Positions 1 through 7,693 of a stretch of DNA of 64,000 nt are shown piece after piece. Source of the stretch: Streptomyces griseofuscus (GTDB lineage: Bacteria; Actinomycetota; Actinomycetes; Streptomycetales; Streptomycetaceae). Position numbers and translations under genes: made by a program. The first letter of the stretch is position 1; each line of letters opens with the position of its first letter. A model generated the notes under the pieces. It searched no databases and was not told the DNA's origin. It saw only the letters and a program-made list of their open reading frames with translations. The stretch is taken from positions 3,782,001-3,846,000 of the forward strand of contig NZ_CP051006.1 in the NCBI RefSeq assembly GCF_014673495.1, given 5' to 3'.

Positions 1-748
1 GATCATGCCGCAGGATAGCGCTCTCAACGCGGCGTAGCGCGGGCGAGGGCTGGATGCCGAGTTCCTCGTCGAGCTGGCGGCGCATCCGGCGGAACACATC
101 GAGCGCGTCCGCCTGCCGCCCCGAGCAGTAAAGGGCGATCATCAGCTGCTCGCAGAACCGTTCACGCAGGGGGTAGTGGGTGTGTGCCTCGGCCAGTTCC
201 GCGAGCACCGCCGCATGCTGTCCGAGCCGCAGTTCCGCGTCGAAGCGCAGCTCCATGGCCCGCATCCGGTACTCCTCGTACCGGGCGCCGGCGAGCTGGC
301 ACAGGGTCCCGCCGGGGAACCCGCCGAACACCGGACCCCGCCACATCGCGAGCGCCTGCCCGAGCATCCGGGCGGTGCCCGCGGCGTCGTACGGGGACGC
401 GGACTCCGCCTCCCGTACGGTCCGTACGAACTCGGCGGCGTCCATCTCGCCCTCGTCCACGGTCAGCCGGTAACCGGAGGGATGAATCGTCACCCGAGAT
501 ACCGGACGCCCCGGTTCCAGGGCCTTCAACTTCCTTCGGAGCCTGCTCACATGCGCCTGGAGGGCATTGGCCTGGTTGTCGGGCACGGACTCGCCCCACA
601 TCTCCTCGACCAGGCTCTCCCCGGACACCGGCTGTCCCTCGCTGACCAGCAGCGTCTGTACGAGGGTGCGCTGGAGGTCGCCGCTGATCTCCGCCGGGCC
701 GGACACGGTACGGACCTGTAGTGCCCCGAGGATCGAGAACTTCAGCAT
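1..748 (-). CDS. SARP-family transcriptional activator (3' end cut by window)
   Basis: About 248 residues are visible from an ATG at 746-748, preceded by an AGGAGG-like ribosome site. The N-terminal ~95 residues form an OmpR-like winged helix (SVPDNQANALQAHVSRLRRK). The rest is a bacterial transcriptional activator (BTAD) helical domain, with the typical ERFCEQLMIALYCSGRQADA and QLDEELGIQPSPALR segments. This is the AfsR/DnrI/RedD layout; such proteins activate antibiotic or other specialised-metabolism genes by binding heptameric direct repeats. The frame is open at base 1, so the C-terminus is missing, and it cannot be told whether an NB-ARC/TPR extension follows. The divergence and spacing from the next gene suggest a small regulatory locus rather than a biosynthetic cluster inside this window. 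Confidence 0.9.
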   Translation of the reverse strand, partial: MLKFSILGALQVRTVSGPAEISGDLQRTLVQTLLVSEGQPVSGESLVEEMWGESVPDNQANALQAHVSRLRRKLKALEPGRPVSRVTIHPSGYRLTVDEGEMDAAEFVRTVREAESASPYDAAGTARMLGQALAMWRGPVFGGFPGGTLCQLAGARYEEYRMRAMELRFDAELRLGQHAAVLAELAEAHTHYPLRERFCEQLMIALYCSGRQADALDVFRRMRRQLDEELGIQPSPALRRVESAILRHD

Positions 749-834
749 CCTGGCTCCGCCTCCTGTTGACGTCGCTGGCGTCGTCGTCCTTCTTCCGGCG
801 ACGTATCAACAGTGAGGCGCCCTCGTACCGTTTC

Positions 835-851
835 GTTACCGATCCGGTCCC
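835..851 (+). repeat. 17-bp direct repeat, copy 1
   Basis: GTTACCGATCCGGTCCC here is identical to bases 1723-1739. The two copies bracket the ATP-grasp-like gene exactly. They could be regulator sites for the adjacent SARP or the scar of an insertion. Confidence 0.7.
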
Positions 852-863
852 CGCGGCTCCGGA

Positions 864-1667
864 TCAGCTCGCCTCGCCCGCGACCAGCTCGCCCAGCGAG
901 GTCACCCGCTGGGCGGCGGCCGCCGGTGAGTCGGCGTGCACCACGAAGTGCCCGGGGCAGCAGCCGCCCTGCGCCGGCACGAACCGGACGCCCGGGATCG
1001 GCTGCTCGGGACCCGGTGGCCGGCTCGATTCGGCCGCGGCGGCGAACCGTTCCGGCCGGGCGACCTCCACGAGCTTTCCGGCCAGTACCCGTACGGCTCC
1101 GGCGGCGAGGTCGAATCCCCCGGCCACTCTGAGGAGTTCGGGGACCGGATCCTCCCCGAACCCCGCCCGGCAGCCGGTGATCACCGGGCCCTGCCGGGTC
1201 AGGGTGACCCCGGTGTGGGCGGGCCCGTACTGGTACCCGGTCAGGTCGAGGAGCGCGGTCACCACGGCCCGTACCTCCGCCGCGGTGTCCTCCGTCAGCG
1301 GGGCCGGGGAGAGCAGGCCGTACGGCATCCGGGCCGTGATCCCCACGGTCTGGTGCATGCCGTGCACGCTCAGCGTCTCCACGGTCAGCCGGGGCGCGCC
1401 GGAGACCGCCCCGGCGTCCGGCGACAGCCGGTTGTCCCGGACGAGGCGCTGTACGGCGTCCGGGTCCGCGAGCAGCCGCAGCGCGCGTGCGGGATTGACG
1501 AACAGCCCGGCCGCCGCGGCCTCCTTCAGGAGGGGCCGCAGCGCGGACTCGTCGTGCGTGTCGGCCCAGGCCGACCGCACTTGTACACCGGCCCGGTGCG
1601 CCTCTCTGAGGAGGCGTGCATCCGGGTTCAGCACGAAGATCCGGCTGACGTCGTTGTCTTCTTTCAT
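864..1667 (-). CDS. degenerate ATP-grasp-like protein
   Basis: 267 residues from an ATG at 1665-1667; a longer in-frame form to 1796 lacks a ribosome site. The N-terminus (RIFVLNPDARLLREAHRAG) resembles the pre-ATP-grasp fold of carboxylate-amine ligases such as carnosine synthase or BL00235-type enzymes. The C-terminal part (YGPAHTGVTLTRQGPVITG) matches the segment that normally runs into the metal-binding loop of ATP-grasp enzymes, here CRAGFGEDPVPELLRVAGG. The central lysine/glycine-rich ATP-clamp subdomain appears to be missing, and the usual E-x-N-x-R metal residues are not conserved. It is also shorter than the roughly 400 residues normal for the family. I infer a diverged non-catalytic homologue or a decayed enzyme. 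The substrate is unknown. It lies next to a SARP regulator and between two perfect 17-bp repeats. Confidence 0.65.
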   Translation of the reverse strand: MKEDNDVSRIFVLNPDARLLREAHRAGVQVRSAWADTHDESALRPLLKEAAAAGLFVNPARALRLLADPDAVQRLVRDNRLSPDAGAVSGAPRLTVETLSVHGMHQTVGITARMPYGLLSPAPLTEDTAAEVRAVVTALLDLTGYQYGPAHTGVTLTRQGPVITGCRAGFGEDPVPELLRVAGGFDLAAGAVRVLAGKLVEVARPERFAAAAESSRPPGPEQPIPGVRFVPAQGGCCPGHFVVHADSPAAAAQRVTSLGELVAGEAS

Positions 1668-1722
1668 ACCTCTGCTCGGATGACGAAGTCGGCGAGGGTG
1701 GAAAGGCAGGCTACGAGCGCGA

Positions 1723-1739
1723 GTTACCGATCCGGTCCC
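1723..1739 (+). repeat. 17-bp direct repeat, copy 2
   Basis: Second perfect copy of GTTACCGATCCGGTCCC, just upstream of the start of the minus-strand ATP-grasp-like gene. The flanking bases differ between the copies, so only this core is shared. Confidence 0.7.
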
Positions 1740-1819
1740 GGACGGTTCCCCGGCATTTGGTTGCGGACAGAACGCCCCGTACGGTACCGGTCCCATCCCC
1801 TCGCCGACCCGTCAATCGC

Positions 1820-2008
1820 TCACCTCGCGTGTACTTGGGCAACTTGCAGGAAGGATGCCCAGGTGGAGGGGCGAACAGTGAGGTGAGCGGCGGGAAGTTT
1901 CGAGTCGCGGATGTGGATGGCGGCGGGGTGTGCGGCGACCTCGACGCACTCGCCGCCTTCGCCGCTGCTGTAGCTGGACTTGAACCACATCGGACTGTCA
2001 GCGCTCAT
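1820..2008 (-). CDS. DUF397 domain protein
   Basis: 62 residues with the whole DUF397 signature: MWFKSSYSSGEGGECVEVA, then HIRDSK and a TWASFL end. DUF397 proteins are small, widespread in Streptomyces, and usually sit beside an XRE regulator with a DUF5753 domain; the best-studied pairs take part in developmental control as antagonist-like partners. Its start overlaps the stop of the preceding DUF397 gene (ATGA-type overlap at 2005-2008), so it is the third gene of a translationally coupled set. Confidence 0.9.
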   Translation of the reverse strand: MSADSPMWFKSSYSSGEGGECVEVAAHPAAIHIRDSKLPAAHLTVRPSTWASFLQVAQVHAR

Positions 2009-2256
2009 GCCGTCTCCGTCTTCTCCGCGTCGAGGAAGGCGGCCCAGGTGGTGGGGCGGATGGTGAGGTGGGGGGCGGTGGGGCGCTTGGAGTCGCGGAT
2101 GTGGATGGCGGCGGGGTGTTCGGCGATCTCAACGCACTCGCCGCCCGCTCCGCCGCTGTAGCTCGACTTGCGCCAGGTGTAGGAGAGTTCCACGCAGTCA
2201 CCGCCCTCACCGCTGCTGTAGCTGGACTTGAACCAGGCCAGGTTCTCGGTGCTCAT
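2005..2256 (-). CDS. DUF397 protein with a duplicated N-terminal motif
   Basis: 83 residues, longer than the usual ~60. The conserved opening motif occurs twice, as WFKSSYSSGEGGDCVE at residues 8-23 and WRKSSYSGGAGGECVE at about 28-43, followed by one HIRDSK core and one TWAAFL tail. This looks like a partial internal duplication of the first DUF397 strand. The gene overlaps the XRE gene upstream and the single-copy DUF397 gene downstream, so all three are probably co-expressed. Confidence 0.9.
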   Translation of the reverse strand: MSTENLAWFKSSYSSGEGGDCVELSYTWRKSSYSGGAGGECVEIAEHPAAIHIRDSKRPTAPHLTIRPTTWAAFLDAEKTETA

Positions 2257-3116
2257 AGCTTGTCCACTTTCTCCGCGATCAGGGCGCGGGATTGCTTGGG
2301 AGTCAGCGCCATCGCGCGCATGATCCCATAGCGGTCGGCGATCTTCCGGACCTCATCTCGGTCGGTGATCAGCTGTGGGTGGCCCTGCGCTTCCAGGTAC
2401 GCCACCTGTGCCTGTCCCTTCGGCACCAGAAGGTTGAACGCACTGTCTGGGTTGGGGTGTTCCTCCACCTGGGTCGGCATTACTTGGATCTCGACGTTCT
2501 GCCTGTCCCCGATGGTCAGCAGGTGGCGTAGCTGATCGGCATGGACTCGCGACCCGCCAATTGGCCGGTCGAGCACCGCCTCTTCGATGACGTAGCTGAC
2601 GATGGGCGCCGGCCAGCGCTCGAAGACCTGCTGACGTGAGAGGCGGTCAGCCACCCGCTTCTCAATGATCTCCTCGCTGAGGAACGGCCGCCGCTTTGCG
2701 AACACAACCCGCGCATGAGCCTCGGTCTGGAGGAGTCCTTGCACGGCGTTGTTGCAGTAGTGGTGCAGCTCTACCGCCTGAGCCTCCGTTTCGGCGTGAT
2801 CCCGGTACCACTCGGGGTGACGGGTCCGCGCCCTCCGCATCGCGTCCTCCACCTCGGGGATGACCGCGATCAGCAGCCCGTTGGCGTTGAGGATGGGGTC
2901 CGCCTTGACCAGGAAGTCCGGCCTTGGAGTCCGTACCCCCCTCTCCATGGCCGAGATGTGGTCCGGGCCATAACGGACCAGCGCCCCGAACTCCGACTGG
3001 CTGAGCCCTGCCCGCTCCCGCAACAGCTTCAACTGCCTGCCCACCATGGCGAAGACACCCATCGCGCCGTTCTCCTGCCCAGGAGTGTCCGGCCGCCGCT
3101 CTTGTTCGTCTACCAC
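2253..3116 (-). CDS. XRE-family regulator with DUF5753 domain
   Basis: 287 residues from a GTG at 3114-3116 with a GGAAGACGGA ribosome site. Residues about 28-85 form a Cro/CI-type helix-turn-helix (LRERAGLSQSEFGALVR followed by DHISAMERG). The remainder is DUF5753, with the family features LLQTEAHARVVF and a GGSRVHADQLRHLL segment. Regulators of this type commonly work with the DUF397 proteins encoded just downstream, and here the frames overlap. The target genes are unknown. The divergent HATPase gene starting at 3225 is a typical neighbour, so a shared promoter region of about 110 bp is likely. Confidence 0.92.
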   Translation of the reverse strand: MVDEQERRPDTPGQENGAMGVFAMVGRQLKLLRERAGLSQSEFGALVRYGPDHISAMERGVRTPRPDFLVKADPILNANGLLIAVIPEVEDAMRRARTRHPEWYRDHAETEAQAVELHHYCNNAVQGLLQTEAHARVVFAKRRPFLSEEIIEKRVADRLSRQQVFERWPAPIVSYVIEEAVLDRPIGGSRVHADQLRHLLTIGDRQNVEIQVMPTQVEEHPNPDSAFNLLVPKGQAQVAYLEAQGHPQLITDRDEVRKIADRYGIMRAMALTPKQSRALIAEKVDKL

Positions 3117-3224
3117 TCCGTCTTCCGCTCTCTCCGTACACGCGTCGACTCGTACCCGTACGACTACGCAGAGTCGCCGAGTTCCTCCTGGTCAGCGTAG
3201 GGAGAACCGGCCACGCTCGGTGTT

Positions 3225-3674
3225 GTGAATCTGGAAATCTCCACCCCCCTGAAAGAGTTGATCCAGCGGCTCAGCGCCACCCCACGCGGCGCGCGACTGG
3301 CCCGAAGGCTCACCGGAACCGCACTCGACAACTGGGGCTATCCCTACGACGGGCCGCTGAACAACACCGCCCAGCTCCTCGTCTCCGAGCTGGCGACCAA
3401 CGCCGTCACCCACGGTCGCGTACCGGGCCGCGACTTCGAGCTGCGGCTGTTGCTGCTGCCGCAGGAGGACACCCTGCGCATCGAGGTGAGCGACACCCGG
3501 GGCGAACGCCGGCTGCAAATGCTCCGCGCCGCCTTCGGCGACGAACACGGCCGGGGCCTGATCGTCGTGGACGCGCTGTCCCGCACCTGGGGCGTCCGCG
3601 AACGCGTCGTCGGCAAGACGGTGTGGGCGGAGATCCCGCTGGCCGGTCCGCCCGGGGCGATCAGCGACCGATGA
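3225..3674 (+). CDS. ATP-binding (RsbW-like HATPase) protein
   Basis: 149 residues from a GTG at 3225. The HATPase_c fold is clear: an N box VSELATNAVTHG at about residues 53-64, a G1-like EVSDTRGE at about 87-94, and a glycine-rich lid segment DEHGRGLIVVDAL. There is no sensor or receiver domain, as in anti-sigma kinases of the RsbW/SpoIIAB type; Streptomyces encodes many of these beside XRE/DUF397 genes. The partner sigma factor or anti-anti-sigma is not encoded here. The 3' end overlaps the remnant of a NUDIX gene on the other strand by 14 bp. Confidence 0.88.
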   Translation: MNLEISTPLKELIQRLSATPRGARLARRLTGTALDNWGYPYDGPLNNTAQLLVSELATNAVTHGRVPGRDFELRLLLLPQEDTLRIEVSDTRGERRLQMLRAAFGDEHGRGLIVVDALSRTWGVRERVVGKTVWAEIPLAGPPGAISDR

Positions 3675-3905
3675 GACCGCGGACCGCGTCGCCGACCGGG
3701 GGCAGCTCGGTGGGCAGGGCCCGCTGATGGGCAGTGGTGCCCCCGCTGCCGCCGACGTGGTCGAAGTGGCCGACACGGCTTGCCGGACGGGATCTCCCGC
3801 ATGCCACCCAGGAAGTCACCCGCCCTGCGCCGAAGCAACAGGACGCGGCCGGCATCGCTGACGACGGCGCCGACCACGAACCCGGCGACACCGTCCGCAC
3901 GCGCC
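3661..3905 (-). pseudogene. NUDIX hydrolase remnant (frameshifted, internally deleted)
   Basis: One minus-strand frame reads AGFVVGAVVSDAGRVLL then LRRRAGDFLGGMREIPSGK, which is the N-terminal half of a NUDIX hydrolase up to the start of the NUDIX box. A +1 shift then continues as GHFDHVGGSGGTTAHQRAL and runs to a TGA at 3661, which resembles the C-terminal strand region of the same family. The NUDIX box itself (the GX5EX7REUXEEXGU core) is gone. I infer one deletion plus frame loss, so no active hydrolase is expected. A clean start codon is not identifiable. Confidence 0.7.
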
Positions 3906-4075
3906 CCCGGCCAGGCCGGCCGGGAACTCGGGGGAAACAACGATCGTGCCGGCAGCTCTTTGTCCTCGGGACGGCCGCTCACGGTGTCACACGGTTCGGG
4001 GCGGCACAAAGGAGGCCATGCCGCGCGCGGTCCAGCGGCGGCGGGTCTGCGTCCACGACGCGGCCGACGCCGTAG

Positions 4076-4464
4076 CCGTACGCATGGAACGCCAGCGCGG
4101 CCGACCCCGCACCGAGCTGGTGCGCGTGGATGAGCCCGGCCGATCTCGCCGTCGACTCCGGGCAGTGCCTGCTCGACCTCGGCCGCACCGCCGAGGCCCG
4201 CGCGAGGACCGCCGAGGACATCGCCCTGCTGCCCCGCGCCCGCGACAAGACCCGCGGAATCTTCCTGACCTACCAGGCCAGGGGATGCCTGGAGGCCGAC
4301 GACATCGAGCAGGCCCTCGCCGTCACCGGTGAATCGCTCGACCTGGCCAGCCGCATCGGCGCCCCGCGCTGCGTCGCCCTGGTCCACGAGCTGGCCCCGC
4401 CTTCGAGCCGTACCGCCGGGTCGAAGGGGTTTCGGAGTTCCTGGAACGGCTCAGGGCGGGCTGA
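4076..4464 (+). pseudogene. TPR-protein remnant (C-terminal part, frameshifted)
   Basis: The frame after a TAG at 4073 encodes a tetratricopeptide-like stretch (SGQCLLDLGRTAEARAR, then CLEADDIEQALAVTGESL) typical of the C-terminal half of Streptomyces XRE/TPR regulators. The conserved tail of that family appears in a different frame (FEPYRRVEGVSEFLERLRAG) and ends at 4464, so a frameshift lies near 4400. The DNA-binding N-terminal half is absent. This is a 5'-truncated and frameshifted remnant, next to another one at 3661-3905. Confidence 0.68.
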
Positions 4465-4474
4465 GCGAACAGCC

Positions 4475-4519
4475 ACGGGCCGGCCCCGGGACGCCGTAGC
4501 GTGCCCGGGGCCGGCCCGT
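4475..4519. terminator. strong bidirectional hairpin
   Basis: A perfect 16-bp stem (4475-4490 with 4504-4519) plus an inner ACGC/GCGT pairing encloses a short loop. It lies between the TPR remnant and the stop of the G1 protease, so it can terminate transcription from both sides. Confidence 0.8.
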
Positions 4520-4537
4520 CGGAGTGGGAGGCGGGGG

Positions 4538-5299
4538 TCAGCTGTGGTTGAAGGTGACCGAGAAGTTCTCGCCGCCGCTCAGCGCGGAGGTCGTCGCCTT
4601 GGTGGTGCTGCCCGAGGCCATGTTGATCTTGTCGGGCGAGTAGTTACCGATGGCCTGGCCGTTGGCGGTGGCGTTGGTGAAGTTCGCGGTGCCGAAGTTC
4701 GACAGCGGCAGCACGCCGGAGGAGCTGGACGGCGCCTCGGCTATGACCTCGGCGGACGCGTTGGACAGACCGCTCTGCGTCTTCTTGGTGGTCTTCGTCC
4801 ACCCCTTGGTGGTGTCCGTGAGGGTCAGCGTGTACGAGGTGCCGCTGCGGGTGATCGTGGAGGTGAAGTGGTCACCCGCGCTCACCGCGTTGCTGTAGTT
4901 CACCGGGTACGCCGGGTACATCTCGTACCAGGACGAGTAGACCGCCCGGCCGCTGGAGCAGTCCGCCTCGGTGCCCGTCTGCTCCACGGAGTTGCTGCCG
5001 TCGCCGTCGATGCCGATCCAGAACGACGAGTACGTGGTCGAGCTGGTGCAGCTCACCGCCGGCTGCACCCAGCTCGCGGAGACGCTGGTGAACGTCGTAC
5101 CGGTCGCGGCGTAGCCGGCCCAGTTGGAGCTGGTGCTGTTCCTGATGCCACCGACCAGGTGGTGACTGCTGATGTGACCGCTGACCGGGGTCATGCGCAG
5201 CGCAGGCGCGGCGACGGCGGCCGCGGGGGAGGTCGCCAGTGCCGACAGGACGGCGGCGGCGACGGCTGTGGCTGCGGTGAGGCGGATCGTGGCAGACAT
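4538..5299 (-). CDS. secreted G1-family glutamic endopeptidase
   Basis: 253 residues from an ATG at 5297-5299 with an AAGGAG ribosome site; a 16-codon in-frame extension upstream has none. Residues 1-33 are an alanine-rich Sec signal peptide. The mature part carries the eqolisin fold markers in order: SSNWAGYAA (57-65), FWIGIDGDG (93-101), the catalytic-Gln segment VEQTGTEADC (Q107), WYEMYPAYP, and AEVIAEAP (183-190) holding the catalytic Glu region. Members are pepstatin-insensitive acid proteases acting outside the cell. The gene stands alone, with its own terminator downstream and a 200-bp upstream region; no specific operator was recognised. Confidence 0.93.
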   Translation of the reverse strand: MSATIRLTAATAVAAAVLSALATSPAAAVAAPALRMTPVSGHISSHHLVGGIRNSTSSNWAGYAATGTTFTSVSASWVQPAVSCTSSTTYSSFWIGIDGDGSNSVEQTGTEADCSSGRAVYSSWYEMYPAYPVNYSNAVSAGDHFTSTITRSGTSYTLTLTDTTKGWTKTTKKTQSGLSNASAEVIAEAPSSSSGVLPLSNFGTANFTNATANGQAIGNYSPDKINMASGSTTKATTSALSGGENFSVTFNHS

Positions 5300-5506
5300 G
5301 CTGCTCCTTCTCGCGGGACTCGCGGTGCAGACGTAACTGGCGGCCACCAGGGGGGAGACGTGCGCCCGTGGTTGTCAGTGTGCAGTCAACGTGCGTCCCG
5401 TTGTCACCCGGCATCCGGGTTTTCACAGCAAAGGTCCTGCCAAGTACCTTCAGCAAAAGGGGTGTTGAAGGAGATACCGCCCGGCCCGCGAGGGCCCGGC
5501 GATCGC

Positions 5507-7429
5507 TCACAGCCCGTCGTACAGCCCCTCCACCTCCCGGCCGAAGTCCGCGAGGATTCGCGCGCGCCGCAGCTTCATGGAGGGCGTGAGATGACCGGCC
5601 TCCTCCGTGAAGTCGTACGGCAGGACGGTGAAGCGGCGGATGGACTCGGGCCGCGAGACGAGACGGTTGGTGTCGTCCACGGCGCGCTGGAGTACGGCCC
5701 GCAGGTCCGGGTCGTCGGTGACGAGTTCGGGCGGCACGGGGTGCTTCCCGTTCATCTGCCGCCAGTGGACGATGCCCTCGGCGTCGAGGGTGAGCAGGGC
5801 CGCGACGTACGGGCGGTCGTCTCCGACCAGCATCACCTGGGAGATCAGGGGGTGTTGGCGCAGCCAGTTCTCCAGCGGGGCGGGGGCCACGGACTTGCCG
5901 CCGGAGGTGATGAGGAGTTCCTTCTTGCGGCCGGTGATGGTGAGGTAGCCGTCGTCGTCCAGCTCGCCCAAGTCCCCTGTGTGCAGCCAGCCTTCGCGGG
6001 TGATGGGGACGACACCGCCGGCCTGTGGGTCCCAGTAGCCGCGCAGCACATGGTCGCCGGAGATCAGGATCTCCCCGTCGGCGGCGATCCGTACCCGGGT
6101 GCCGGGCAGCGGCCAGCCCACGGTCCCCAGCCGGGGTTTGAGCGGCGGCGTGACGGTGCTCGCGCCGGTGGTCTCCGTGAGGCCGTACCCCTCGTAGATC
6201 CCGATGCCCGCACCCGTGTAGAACGCGGCCAGGCGGCGCCCGAGCGGGGATCCGCCGCAGATGACGTGTCTGACCCGGCCGCCCATCGCCGTGCGGATAC
6301 GGCGGTAGACGAGGGGGTCGTAGAAGCCGCGCTGGGTGCGCAGGACGCGGCCGGGTCCGTCGCCGGTGCCGGACTGGCTCGCCTGGAGCGCCTCGCCGTA
6401 GCGCCGGGCGACGGCGGCGGCGCGGTCGAAGACGGCACCCCGGCCGCCCGACTCGGACTGTGCGCGGGCCGAGTTGAAGATCTTCTCCAGCATGTAGGGG
6501 ATGGTCAGCAGGGCGGTGGGCCGGAAGGCGGCGAGGTCCGGCAGCAGGTCCTCGGCCTTGAGGCTGGGCGCGTGCCCGAGGCGGACGCGGGCGCGGACGC
6601 AGGCGATGGCGACCATCCGCCCGAACACATGGGAGAGGGGGAGGAAGAGAAGCACGGACGGGTCGCTGTCGTGCTGTTTGAAGACGGGGTGGAGCAGTTC
6701 GATCGCGTTGTCCACCTCGGCGAAGAAGTTGCCGTGCGAGAGGGCGCAGCCCTTGGGGCGTCCGGTGGTGCCGGAGGTGTAGACGAGGGTGGCGAGGGTG
6801 GCGGGCCCGAGCATGCCGCGCCGCACCCCGACCTCGCCCTCCGGCACCGGCGCCCCCGCGTCCGCGAGCCGCTCGACATGCCCCTTCTCCATGATCCACA
6901 AGTGCCGCAGTTCGGGCAGGTGTTGCAGTTCGGGACCGAGCGCGGCGGCCTGGGCGCCGGTCTCGGTCACCAGGGCGACGGCGCCGGAGTCGTGCAGGAT
7001 CCAGCGGGTCTGGAAGAGGGAGGAGGTGGGGTAGACGGGGACGGTCACGAGGCCCGCGGCCCAGGCGGCGAAGTCGAGCAGCGTCCACTCGTACGTCGTA
7101 CGCGCCATGATCGCGATCCGGTCGCCGGGCACCAGCCCCTCCGCGATCAGCCCCTTCGCCACCGCGAGCACCTCCTCGGCGAAGCGCGCGGCCGTGATGT
7201 CCTTCCAGTGGCCGTTTCCGAGCTTGCGGCTGAGCACCACCGCGTCCGGGTCCTCGGCCGCGTTGTCGAACGGCAGGTCGGCCAGCGACCCATGGGTCAC
7301 CGGCGCCGCGAACGGCGGTACGACGGCCTCCCGTACGGCTCCGTCGAGGCGCCGCGTGTGGGGCGCGACCAGCAGGGGCCGGCCGTCGTAATCGACGGCG
7401 GAGACATGGGAGTTGGAATGGGGGGACAC
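5507..7429 (-). CDS. long-chain acyl-CoA synthetase (AMP-binding)
   Basis: 640 residues, the normal size for FadD15-type ligases. Motifs in order: the P-loop-like TLVYTSGTTGRPKG (about 214-227), the adenylate motif EGYGLTETTG, and the hinge region HTGDLGELDDDGYL then ITGRKKELLITSGGK. The enzyme activates fatty acids with ATP to acyl-adenylate and then acyl-CoA in the cytoplasm or at the membrane face. It is divergent from the MaoC-type gene at 7694, with a 264-bp intergenic region holding two palindromes near the MaoC side. Substrate chain length cannot be read from the sequence. Confidence 0.93.
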   Translation of the reverse strand: MSPHSNSHVSAVDYDGRPLLVAPHTRRLDGAVREAVVPPFAAPVTHGSLADLPFDNAAEDPDAVVLSRKLGNGHWKDITAARFAEEVLAVAKGLIAEGLVPGDRIAIMARTTYEWTLLDFAAWAAGLVTVPVYPTSSLFQTRWILHDSGAVALVTETGAQAAALGPELQHLPELRHLWIMEKGHVERLADAGAPVPEGEVGVRRGMLGPATLATLVYTSGTTGRPKGCALSHGNFFAEVDNAIELLHPVFKQHDSDPSVLLFLPLSHVFGRMVAIACVRARVRLGHAPSLKAEDLLPDLAAFRPTALLTIPYMLEKIFNSARAQSESGGRGAVFDRAAAVARRYGEALQASQSGTGDGPGRVLRTQRGFYDPLVYRRIRTAMGGRVRHVICGGSPLGRRLAAFYTGAGIGIYEGYGLTETTGASTVTPPLKPRLGTVGWPLPGTRVRIAADGEILISGDHVLRGYWDPQAGGVVPITREGWLHTGDLGELDDDGYLTITGRKKELLITSGGKSVAPAPLENWLRQHPLISQVMLVGDDRPYVAALLTLDAEGIVHWRQMNGKHPVPPELVTDDPDLRAVLQRAVDDTNRLVSRPESIRRFTVLPYDFTEEAGHLTPSMKLRRARILADFGREVEGLYDGL

Positions 7430-7635
7430 GAGCGGCTCCTCGGGCGTGCGGCGAGGCGTTCACCGGCGGCCGGGCGCGCGGCGAACGAGCTGAGGTGAGG
7501 TGTTACCGCCGGTCAGGCGAGTGATCGTACGGGCCCGTTGTGGGGGCTTTGTGCGGTTCCGGGGACGGTACGGGGGTGGTACGGGGACGGGGCTGTGCGG
7601 GATGGTCGCGGCTTCTGGCACTGGCCGACCTGGGC

Positions 7636-7664
7636 TTACCTGCGGTAACTTTACCGCTCGGTAA
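7636..7664. promoter_or_regulatory. two adjacent palindromic operator candidates
   Basis: TTACC-TGC-GGTAA at 7636-7648 is followed two bases later by TTACCG-CT-CGGTAA at 7651-7664. Both are perfect inverted repeats with the same half site, 30-60 bp upstream of the MaoC-type start. This is the layout expected for a TetR-type lipid-metabolism repressor; the regulator is not identified. Confidence 0.55.
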
Positions 7665-7693
7665 CGAGTTTGTTCCCGTCTTCGGGGGGTTTG

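Noticed and set aside
4130..7498. A plus-strand open frame of 1122 codons opposite the protease and acyl-CoA synthetase genes.
   Set aside because: It lies antisense to two genes with complete family motifs, is Gly/Arg/Val-rich without any domain, and results from high GC content. Only its first ~110 codons are meaningful, as a TPR remnant.
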